From positions 1 to 39,178 of the forward strand of contig NZ_JAELUG010000061.1 of the NCBI RefSeq assembly GCF_016429255.1: 39,178 nt of DNA, written 5' to 3'. This document shows, in pieces, positions 33,275-39,178 of the stretch (positions are counted from its first letter, which is position 1; every line of letters begins with the position of its first letter). Below the pieces are notes generated by a model. That model saw only the letters and a list, made by a program, of their open reading frames with translations. It did not search any database and was not told the DNA's origin. The DNA comes from Rhizobium sp. ASV8 (GTDB lineage: Bacteria > Pseudomonadota > Alphaproteobacteria > Rhizobiales > Rhizobiaceae). Both the position numbers and the translations under genes were made by a program.

Positions 33275-34126
33275 ATGAACTATCGGCACATCTACCACGC
33301 GGGCAATTTTGCCGATGTCTTGAAACACGCGATCCTCGCGCGCCTCGTTCGCTACATGCAGAACAAGGACAAGGCATTTCGCGTGCTCGACACGCATGCC
33401 GGCATCGGCCTCTATGATCTGTCGTCCGAAGAAGCCCAGAAGACGGGCGAGTGGCAGGATGGAATCGGCCGGCTGCTGGAGGCGGAGCTTGTGCCGCAGG
33501 TGGCAGATCTGCTGGAGCCCTATCTCGCCGCCGTGCGCGAGCTGAACCCCGAAGGCGGCCTCCGGCTCTACCCGGGCTCGCCGAAGCTTGCGCGCATGCT
33601 GTTTCGCCCGCAAGACCGCCTGTCGGCGATGGAGCTGCATCCGGACGATTTTCAGCGCCTTCACCGGCTGTTCGAGGGCGATCACCACGCTCGCATCACC
33701 GAGCTGGACGGCTGGCTGGCGCTCGGCGCGCATCTGCCGCCGAAAGAAAAGCGGGGCATCGTGCTCGTCGATCCGCCTTTCGAGGAGGAAGGCGAATATG
33801 ACCGGTTGATCGACGGATTGGCAAAGGCGTGGCGGCGTTTTCCGGGCGGCACCTATTGCCTCTGGTATCCGATCAAGAAGGATGCGCCGATCAAGCAGTT
33901 TCACGAAGCGCTGCAGGCGCTGGAAATTCCGAAGATGCTCTGTGCCGAGTTGAGCGTCAAAAGCGACCGCGGCTTTACGGGGTTGACCGGCTCCGGCCTT
34001 ATCATCGTCAACCCGCCCTTCACATTGAAGGACGAGTTGCACGCACTGCTGCCGGCACTGAAGGACATGCTGGCGCAGGACCGCTTCGCCTCGCAGCGCG
34101 CCTTCTGGCTGCGCAGCGAACACTGA
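33275..34126 (+). CDS. rlmJ: 23S rRNA (adenine(2030)-N(6))-methyltransferase
   Basis: It methylates A2030 (E. coli numbering) of 23S rRNA using S-adenosylmethionine. The 283-aa protein starts MNYRHIYHAGNFADVLKHA, the strongly conserved RlmJ N-terminus, at the ATG 33275-33277; an ATG six codons upstream is less likely. The SAM-binding motif I is in FRVLDTHAGIGLYDL (about residues 36-50). The catalytic D-P-P-F motif is in GIVLVDPPFEEEGEYDRL (about 160-177), characteristic of N6-adenine methylases. It is followed by a GST gene 25 bp downstream, likely on the same transcript. Confidence 0.95.
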   Translation: MNYRHIYHAGNFADVLKHAILARLVRYMQNKDKAFRVLDTHAGIGLYDLSSEEAQKTGEWQDGIGRLLEAELVPQVADLLEPYLAAVRELNPEGGLRLYPGSPKLARMLFRPQDRLSAMELHPDDFQRLHRLFEGDHHARITELDGWLALGAHLPPKEKRGIVLVDPPFEEEGEYDRLIDGLAKAWRRFPGGTYCLWYPIKKDAPIKQFHEALQALEIPKMLCAELSVKSDRGFTGLTGSGLIIVNPPFTLKDELHALLPALKDMLAQDRFASQRAFWLRSEH

Positions 34127-34151
34127 CCCCTCAGCACACCATAGGTGATCC

Positions 34152-34745
34152 ATGAGACTTCTCTGCGCACCCGCCTCCCCTTTCTCCAGCAAGGTGCGCA
34201 TGGCGGCACGCCATTTCGGCATCAAGCTTGAGGAAATCCATGTCGATACGAATGCCGGGCCGACGCTTCTCATCGACAACAATCCGCTCGGCAAGATTCC
34301 GACGCTGCTGACCGACGAAGGCGACGCCATATTCGACAGCCGCGCGATCATGCATTACTTCCACCGGCGCAAGGGCAAGTTCTATCCGACCAAGAAGAGC
34401 AAACGCACGGAAGTCGAGGTTCTCGAAGCGCTATGCGACGGTACCAACGAGTGCCTACTGTCGATCGTCTACGAACGGCGCGTTCGCGAGCTTGAAAAGC
34501 AGCATCAGCCCTGGATCGATCGGCAGTGGACGAAGGTAGCGCGCGCGCTCACCCACCTCGATGCCGAACCGCCGAAGATCGGCAAGAAGCTGCATGCGGG
34601 GCATTTTGCCTTCGCCTCCCTCATCGGCTACTTGCACCTGCGCTTCGAAGGTCAATGGGAAGCGGATTATACGGGGTTGCTCGACTGGGAGCGCAAATTC
34701 GAGAAGCACTTCCCGGATTATCAGGCGATGAAGCCGCGGGCCTAA
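34152..34745 (+). CDS. Glutathione S-transferase family protein
   Basis: A 197-aa two-domain protein. The N-terminal thioredoxin-like domain begins MRLLCAPASPFSSKVRMAARH, with Ser in the position of the catalytic residue. It contains the cis-proline NPLGKIPTLLTDEG (about residues 47-60) and DSRAIMHYF, the glutathione-binding segment. The C-terminal helical domain (about 85-195) ends WERKFEKHFPDYQAMKPRA. It is probably a detoxification or redox enzyme; the substrate is unknown. The stop TAA forms the first bases of the second RIME-like element. Confidence 0.92.
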   Translation: MRLLCAPASPFSSKVRMAARHFGIKLEEIHVDTNAGPTLLIDNNPLGKIPTLLTDEGDAIFDSRAIMHYFHRRKGKFYPTKKSKRTEVEVLEALCDGTNECLLSIVYERRVRELEKQHQPWIDRQWTKVARALTHLDAEPPKIGKKLHAGHFAFASLIGYLHLRFEGQWEADYTGLLDWERKFEKHFPDYQAMKPRA

Positions 34746-34849
34746 AGCGCGGCGCGATCTCTAAGATTCGCTTCACGCGCTTTAGCTCTTTGATCTCACG
34801 CATGTCGTGGCCGCAAAAACCGCTGCACACTTTTGCGCGACATGCTCTA
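34743..34849. repeat. RIME-like palindromic intergenic element, copy 2
   Basis: This 107-bp element again has two palindromes. TAAAGCGCG (34743-34751) pairs with CGCGCTTTA (34776-34784). GCATGTCG (34800-34807) pairs with CGACATGC (34838-34845), with CGCAAAA/TTTTGCG (34812-34818, 34831-34837) inside. It ends GCTCTA (34844-34849), like copy 1. The 19-nt core at 34816-34834 differs from copy 1 at only a few positions. The first three bases are the stop codon of the glutathione S-transferase gene. Confidence 0.82.
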
Positions 34850-34931
34850 GGCAGGCCCCGTTCGGCGCACGGGCACGCACTGCCCTGGCAAGATCGCGCA
34901 TGCCTATCGTCCTTACGCAGGGCACAAACAG

Positions 34932-34965
34932 AAAAAGCCGGGGTTCTCACCCCGGCTTTTTCTTC
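34932..34965 (-). terminator. Rho-independent terminator of ropB
   Basis: The 12-bp stem AAAAAGCCGGGG (34932-34943) with CCCCGGCTTTTT (34950-34961) has a 6-nt loop. Read on the minus strand it ends in a T run (TTTTTCTG). It starts about 20 bp after the ropB stop. It could also catch rightward transcripts, since TTTTTC follows on that strand too. Confidence 0.92.
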
Positions 34966-34984
34966 ATTCCAAATCGTCAAGCGA

Positions 34985-35617
34985 TTAGAACTTCACGCCA
35001 ATACCGACCTTGACGCTCTGCTCGTCGTAACCGCGCGAGAAGCTGCCGGAGTCGAGGTTGAAGGTCTTCTTGCCGTAATCCGTGTAACGGTATTCGAGGC
35101 GAGCCGTGATGTTGTTGGTGATGAAAGTTTCAGCACCAGCACCGACGGTGTAGCCAACTGCCGTTTTGCTTTCAGACGAAGTAGCGTCGGAGAGCTTGTT
35201 CTGGCCGAGAGCCAGACCGGCCGTGCCGTACAGCATGAAAGGGTTGAAGTCGTAACCGAGACGGGCACGGACAGAGCCGTTGACGCCGTTCTTTGCAGTC
35301 AGACCGTTGCGGGTAGCGTCTGCGCCGGAGTAGCCGAGATCACCTTCGATACCGTATACGATCTGGCCCTGCTGCCAGTTGTAGCCGGTGAAGGCCTGGC
35401 CGCCGAAGCCGTAAGCGTTACCGTTACGGGTGAAGTGGCCCTTGTTCCAGTCGCCTGCACCACCGATGTAGAAGCCGGACCAGTTGTTAACCGGCGGAGC
35501 GACGTCCTGGGCGACGGGCGGCTGCGGAATCTGCTCAACAGCGTCGGCAGCGTGAGCTGCAGTAAAGCCGCCGAGAGCGAAAGCGGAGACCATGAGGGTC
35601 GTTACGAGAGTACGCAT
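34985..35617 (-). CDS. ropB: Outer membrane beta-barrel protein, RopB/Omp25 type
   Basis: A 210-aa outer-membrane protein of the Omp25/Omp31 family. The signal peptide is residues 1-23 (MRTLVTTLMV...TAAHA, cleavage before ADAVEQ). The mature protein has alternating strands such as WSGFYIGGAGDWNKG, YNWQQGQIVYGIEGDLGYSG, SVRARLGYDFNPFMLYGTAGLALG and a C-terminal strand ending VGIGVKF, with the terminal aromatic residue that BAM recognises. In rhizobia RopB is a major outer-membrane protein whose level changes during symbiosis; its promoter here is AT-rich and complex. The ribosome-binding site is AGGAG before the ATG. The gene symbol is an inference from family and host group. Confidence 0.85.
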   Translation of the reverse strand: MRTLVTTLMVSAFALGGFTAAHAADAVEQIPQPPVAQDVAPPVNNWSGFYIGGAGDWNKGHFTRNGNAYGFGGQAFTGYNWQQGQIVYGIEGDLGYSGADATRNGLTAKNGVNGSVRARLGYDFNPFMLYGTAGLALGQNKLSDATSSESKTAVGYTVGAGAETFITNNITARLEYRYTDYGKKTFNLDSGSFSRGYDEQSVKVGIGVKF

Positions 35618-35980
35618 ACTTTTCTCCTTTCAGTCCCGTGTGCTTCGTCTACTGTCTTTGACTTCGAAGCGTCACGAGCAATTAAAACAAATCCCTCCCG
35701 GATCGAGGTTGAAATTGAAGTGCAAATGAGGAATTGGAAGAGCCAAAATATGATATCATTGTGGCACAGACATGGCTGAATTTCGATGTTGCTTCATCGC
35801 AACAGATGAATTGTTAACCATAACCAATGGTTAAAGCGTGTATACTTATTTTAATCTAAATATATCTCAAGCTTTACATAGGCGCCTTCAAGAACGCTAT
35901 CTGCCGAAGCATCTTTTCATATGGTGTATCGACGTCCTATATGATCACCGATTGGGTAACGACGAGCAAAAGGCGATCTC
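35618..35980. other. 363-bp AT-rich region between ropB and the SDR gene
   Basis: This is the most AT-rich stretch in the window. It contains the palindrome TTAACCAT-N5-ATGGTTAA (35814-35834), and TATATAGG-like runs at 35855-35880. It should hold the divergent promoters of ropB and the SDR gene. No small gene is convincing, although short frames exist. Confidence 0.5.
35814..35834. promoter_or_regulatory. Palindrome TTAACCAT-N5-ATGGTTAA upstream of ropB
   Basis: Eight-base arms at 35814-35821 and 35827-35834 flank AACCA. It lies 197 bp upstream of ropB and 147 bp upstream of the SDR start, in the divergent promoter region. It has the form of a dimeric regulator site. The TTAA halves are too far apart (13 bp) for the CtrA motif, which needs 7. 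Confidence 0.45.
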
Positions 35981-36748
35981 TTGAGCCAGGAAAAACTACG
36001 CACGGCATTGATAACGGGCGCCTCCAAAAGAATAGGCCGGGCCATCGCCGAGGATTTGTCGGCTAATGGCTTTGCGGTCGCGCTGCATGCCAACCGATCC
36101 TTCGCCGAGGCCGCGGAAATTGTGGCAAAATTGCAGCAAGCGGGCCGAAAGGGGATTGCGATCAAGGCGGATCTGCAAAATTTGGGCGAGACGTCAAGCC
36201 TTGTCGAACGAGCCACAAATGCGCTCGGCCCGCTCGATCTGCTCGTCAACAATGCTTCCGCTTTCCTCGGCGATTCCGCCGGGCATTTCGACGCCGAAGC
36301 CTTCGAGGCGCATTTCGCCGTGCATGTGCGTGCGCCGTCGATTCTGGCGGCCGATTTTGCGCGGCAGCTGCCGGCGCCCTATCAAGGGCTGATCGTCAAC
36401 ATGATCGACCAGCGGGTCTGGGCGCTGAACCCGCGCTTCTACTCCTATACATTATCGAAGGCGGCGCTTTGGACGGCGACCCAGACGATGGCCCAGAGTT
36501 TCGCGCCCCGTATCCGCGTCAATGCGATCGGCCCCGGGCCGACAGTGCGCAGCGTGCGGCAGACGGAAGAGGACTTTCAAGCGCAGATCGACGGCCTCAT
36601 ATTAAAGGTGGCGCCAGGGCTCGAAGAATTCGGCCGCACCGTCCGCTTTCTTTTTGACACGCCCTCGATCACGGGCCAAATGATAGCGCTCGACGGCGGC
36701 CAGCATCTTGCCTGGGAAACGCCTGATGTGGCGGAGAGTGCGGAATGA
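35981..36748 (+). CDS. Short-chain dehydrogenase, pteridine-reductase type
   Basis: A 255-aa NADPH-dependent reductase. The cofactor motif reads TGASKRIG, matching the TGxxxRxG (not TGxxxGxG) form seen in pteridine reductases and FolM. NNAS follows near residue 90. The catalytic residues are Asp in VNMIDQRVW, 13 residues before Tyr of YSYTLSKAALW, and Lys four after; Leishmania PTR1 has the same Asp-Tyr-Lys spacing. Reduction of a dihydro- or monapterin is thus a better guess than a generic SDR role. The start is the TTG at 35981, the only start giving the whole Rossmann fold. Its stop overlaps the uvrC start by four bases (ATGA). Confidence 0.85.
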   Translation: MSQEKLRTALITGASKRIGRAIAEDLSANGFAVALHANRSFAEAAEIVAKLQQAGRKGIAIKADLQNLGETSSLVERATNALGPLDLLVNNASAFLGDSAGHFDAEAFEAHFAVHVRAPSILAADFARQLPAPYQGLIVNMIDQRVWALNPRFYSYTLSKAALWTATQTMAQSFAPRIRVNAIGPGPTVRSVRQTEEDFQAQIDGLILKVAPGLEEFGRTVRFLFDTPSITGQMIALDGGQHLAWETPDVAESAE

Positions 36749-38787
36749 ATGGAAGAAAGCTGCCCGACGGCGGCATTCTCTACGACGAATCGGATGACAT
36801 AGAAGACGACATCGAGGTTGAGGGCGATGCCGCCGCCTCCCCCGTCACGCCCGTCGACTGGAACGAAGGCGGCAAGAACGAAACCGGGCTTCGCGGCGCG
36901 GAGCTGATCGCCGAATTCGTCAAGCGGCTGCCGAACAATCCCGGCGTCTATCGCATGTTCAACGAAGCCGGCGACGTGCTCTATGTCGGCAAGGCGCGGA
37001 ACCTGAAGAAGCGTGTCGCCAACTATGCCATGGGCCGGGTGCATTCCAACCGCATCGCCCGCATGGTGCGCGAAACCGCCAATATGGAGTTCGTGACCAC
37101 CCGCACGGAAACCGAAGCGCTGCTGCTGGAAGCTAACCTGATCAAGCGCTTGCGGCCGCGCTTCAATGTCTTGCTGCGAGACGACAAGTCGTTTCCCTAT
37201 ATTCTGATCACCGGGGACAAGCGGGCGCCGGCCATTTTCAAGCATCGCGGCGCGCGCGCCCGCAAGGGCGACTATTTCGGCCCCTTTGCATCGGCGGGCG
37301 CCGTCGGCCGCACCATCAATTCGCTGCAGCGCGCCTTTCTGATCCGCACCTGCGCCGACAGCGTTTTCGAAACGCGCACGCGGCCCTGTCTGCTCTACCA
37401 GATCAAGCGCTGTTCCGGGCCCTGCACGCATGAGATCAGCGATGCAGGTTATGCGGAGCTCGTGCAGGAGGCGAAGGATTTCCTTTCCGGCAAGAGCCAG
37501 AACGTCAAGGCGCATATGGCCGAGGAAATGAACGCAGCCGCCGAGGATCTGGATTTCGAGCGCGCCGCCGTTTTTCGCGACCGACTGGCTGCGCTCTCGC
37601 ACGTGCAGAGCCATCAGGGCATTAATCCGGCCGGCGTCGAAGAAGCCGATGTCTTCGCCATTCATCACGAAGGCGGCATCTCCTGCATTCAGGTCTTCTT
37701 CTTCCGCACCGGTCAGAACTGGGGCAACCGCGCCTATTTCCCGAAAGCCGACCCCTCGCTTTCGGGCGCCGAGGTTTTGAACGCCTTCCTCGCTCAGTTT
37801 TACGACGACAAGCCTGTACCGCGGCAGATCCTGCTTTCGGAAACGGTTGAGGAAATCGAACTGCTGGCGGCCGCCCTCGGCGAGAAGGCCGGCCATAAGG
37901 TGGCGATCCTGGTGCCGCAGCGCGGCGAGAAGCGCGATCTGGTCGATCATGTCGTTGCCAACGCCCGCGAGGCACATGGCCGCAAGCTTGCAGAGACAGC
38001 GTCGCAATCGCGATTGCTGGAGGGCTTCAAGGAAACGTTCCAGCTTCCTTATGTGCCGCAGCGCATTGAGATCTACGACAACTCACATATCATGGGTACC
38101 AATGCGGTCGGCGGAATGGTGGTGGCCGGGCCGGAAGGCTTCGTCAAAGGCCAGTATCGCAAGTTCAACATCAAATCGACCGACATCACGCCCGGCGACG
38201 ACTTCGGCATGATGCGCGAGGTCATGACCCGGCGGTTCTCACGCCTGTTGAAGGAAGAAGGCAAGCCCGACCGCAGCGCGGCGGCGGAAGCCTCCGGCGC
38301 GGACGCTGCCGACCAGCCCTTCCCCGCCTGGCCCGACATCATCCTCATCGACGGCGGCCAGGGACAGATGACGGCGGTGCGCGCCATTCTCGAGGAACTG
38401 GGAATCACCGACAGCGTCATTGCCATCGGCGTCGCCAAGGGCGTCGACCGCGATGCCGGGCGCGAGCGCTTCTTCGCTCCTTCACGCGAGAGTTTCACGC
38501 TGCCGCCCCGCGATCCGGTTCTCTATTTCATCCAGCGCCTGCGCGACGAAGCACACCGCTTCGCGATCGGTTCGCACCGCGCCCGGCGCAAGAAGGAGAT
38601 GGTGAAGAACCCGCTCGACGAGATCGGTGGCATCGGCCCGTCGCGCAAGCGGGCATTGCTGCAGCATTTCGGTACCGCCAAGGCCGTTTCGCGCGCCGCC
38701 CTGTCCGATCTGATGGCCGTCGAAGGCATATCGGAAGGTGTGGCGCGGCAGGTCTATAACCATTTCCACGAGGACGCCGTGAAATAG
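36745..38787 (+). CDS. uvrC: Excinuclease ABC subunit C
   Basis: In nucleotide excision repair UvrC cuts the damaged strand on both sides of the lesion. The 680-aa protein is longer than many because of an acidic N-terminal stretch of about 55 residues. The GIY-YIG nuclease follows (PGVYRMFNEAGDVLYVGKARNLKKRV, about residues 65-90). The UVR domain is AAAEDLDFERAAVFRDRLAAL (about 265-285). The RNase-H-like C nuclease includes YDNSHIMGTNAVGGMVVAGPEGF (about 443-465) and later IDGGQGQM. Two HhH motifs close the protein (GIGPSRKRALLQHF and VEGISEGVARQVYNHF). Its ATG overlaps the stop of the SDR gene. Confidence 0.98.
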   Translation: MNGRKLPDGGILYDESDDIEDDIEVEGDAAASPVTPVDWNEGGKNETGLRGAELIAEFVKRLPNNPGVYRMFNEAGDVLYVGKARNLKKRVANYAMGRVHSNRIARMVRETANMEFVTTRTETEALLLEANLIKRLRPRFNVLLRDDKSFPYILITGDKRAPAIFKHRGARARKGDYFGPFASAGAVGRTINSLQRAFLIRTCADSVFETRTRPCLLYQIKRCSGPCTHEISDAGYAELVQEAKDFLSGKSQNVKAHMAEEMNAAAEDLDFERAAVFRDRLAALSHVQSHQGINPAGVEEADVFAIHHEGGISCIQVFFFRTGQNWGNRAYFPKADPSLSGAEVLNAFLAQFYDDKPVPRQILLSETVEEIELLAAALGEKAGHKVAILVPQRGEKRDLVDHVVANAREAHGRKLAETASQSRLLEGFKETFQLPYVPQRIEIYDNSHIMGTNAVGGMVVAGPEGFVKGQYRKFNIKSTDITPGDDFGMMREVMTRRFSRLLKEEGKPDRSAAAEASGADAADQPFPAWPDIILIDGGQGQMTAVRAILEELGITDSVIAIGVAKGVDRDAGRERFFAPSRESFTLPPRDPVLYFIQRLRDEAHRFAIGSHRARRKKEMVKNPLDEIGGIGPSRKRALLQHFGTAKAVSRAALSDLMAVEGISEGVARQVYNHFHEDAVK

Positions 38788-38839
38788 AAAATTGCGGTCG
38801 CAAATTCCACGCAATAGCGGTGAAAAAACAGAAACAATG

Positions 38840-38869
38840 TTGACGATAGACTGGTCAAACCATCATCTA
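38840..38869 (+). promoter_or_regulatory. Possible pgsA promoter
   Basis: TTGACG at 38840-38845 is followed after 17 bp by TCATCT, or after 18 bp by CATCTA. It is about 125 bp before the pgsA ATG and overlaps the third palindromic element. Only the -35 box is good. Confidence 0.3.
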
Positions 38870-38908
38870 GGGATGGTGCCAAAAAGTGCGAAGCGGTTTT
38901 TGGACCAG
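38851..38908. repeat. Related palindromic element, copy 3 (partial form)
   Basis: CTGGTC (38851-38856) pairs with GACCAG (38903-38908), enclosing two hairpins, ACCATC/GATGGT (38859-38864, 38872-38877) and CCAAAAA/TTTTTGG (38879-38885, 38897-38903), so the single strand can form a three-way junction. The core AAAAGTGCGAAGCGGTTTT (38882-38900) is the complement of the core found in copies 1 and 2. It is placed between uvrC and pgsA in the opposite orientation and represents only half of the longer elements. Confidence 0.7.
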
Positions 38909-38994
38909 ATCATGCCCAATCAATTGGCTGCGGCGAGATGAGGCTTGAATAAAGGCTCACCAAACCGCCGGCACAAAGAGACGAAACGATTTCC

Positions 38995-39178
38995 ATGGCT
39001 TCGCGCGCTTACAGCATTCCCAACCTGCTCACCTACGGCCGCATTATCTGCGTCCCTCTGATCGTTCTGTGCTTCTTCGTCGAAGGCAAGCTGGAAGGGT
39101 CCGATTTCGCGCGTTGGGTGGCGCTGTGGATCTTCGTCATCGCCTCGCTTACGGATTTTCTCGACGGCTATCTCGCGC
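38995..39178 (+). CDS. pgsA: CDP-diacylglycerol-glycerol-3-phosphate 3-phosphatidyltransferase (cut by window end)
   Basis: This inner-membrane enzyme makes phosphatidylglycerol phosphate from CDP-diacylglycerol and glycerol-3-phosphate, a key step to phosphatidylglycerol and cardiolipin. The first 61 residues are present: MASRAYSIPNLLTYGRII with the family NLLTxxR start, a first membrane segment (about residues 18-28), and the beginning of the CDP-alcohol phosphotransferase signature in SLTDFLDGYLAR, where the Asp and Gly of D-G-x2-A-R are visible as the window ends. The uvrC-pgsA order is common in alphaproteobacteria. The ATG at 38995 has GAGACGAAACG upstream. Confidence 0.93.
   Translation, partial: MASRAYSIPNLLTYGRIICVPLIVLCFFVEGKLEGSDFARWVALWIFVIASLTDFLDGYLA

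Noticed and set aside
35814..35834. CtrA binding site
   Set aside because: The TTAA halves are separated by 13 bp, whereas CtrA requires TTAA-N7-TTAA.
1..39178. CRISPR array, tRNA, rRNA, prophage or insertion sequence
   Set aside because: I saw no regularly spaced repeats, cloverleaf-like sequences, transposase or integrase motifs, and the gene order is that of a core rhizobial chromosome.

Overview
The window is about 39 kb of high-GC, densely coding chromosomal DNA from an alphaproteobacterium, most likely Rhizobiaceae and probably Rhizobium or a close relative. The evidence is the magnesium-type HemB, an adjacent LdtR-like MarR regulator and L,D-transpeptidase, a RopB/Omp25-type outer membrane protein, the block AI-2E transporter-hdaA-ppk-ppx divergent from purM-purN, and three copies of a palindromic intergenic element of the rhizobial RIME type. 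Most of it is conserved housekeeping sequence. I see no CRISPR array, rRNA, tRNA, insertion sequence or prophage.

Layout. 1-4.0 kb: the 5' part of glyA, then ldtP and its probable regulator ldtR, separated by about 600 bp with no convincing gene. 4.0-10.4 kb: a small membrane protein divergent from hemB, an RDD protein, bpt with an abutting EamA transporter, and parC on the opposite strand. 10.6-17.3 kb: a secreted protein of unknown function; a TetR regulator/serine hydrolase pair lying between two nearly identical terminators; aspS; and a Tat-exported multicopper oxidase. 17.4-21.4 kb: rnd, a membrane-anchored class III cyclase behind a hairpin-rich leader, and a secreted phytase-like protein. 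21.4-29.1 kb: the leftward AI-2E-hdaA-ppk-ppx set and the rightward purM-purN pair. 29.1-35.6 kb: a stand-alone phnM with a 22-bp perfect palindrome upstream, nudK overlapping a molybdopterin oxidoreductase gene, rlmJ, a glutathione S-transferase gene and ropB. 35.9-39.2 kb: a pteridine-reductase-like SDR gene overlapping uvrC, then the start of pgsA.

The genes fall into functional sets: envelope remodelling (ldtP/ldtR, ropB, pgsA), haem, purine and folate chemistry (hemB, purM, purN, glyA, pteridine reductase), DNA maintenance (parC, hdaA, uvrC) and polyphosphate turnover (ppk, ppx). I found no clearly new multi-gene system. The most interesting material is non-coding: the phnM palindrome, paired operator-like sites between the TetR regulator and the hydrolase, structured leaders before the cyclase and glyA, and RIME-like elements that begin exactly on the stop codons of two genes.
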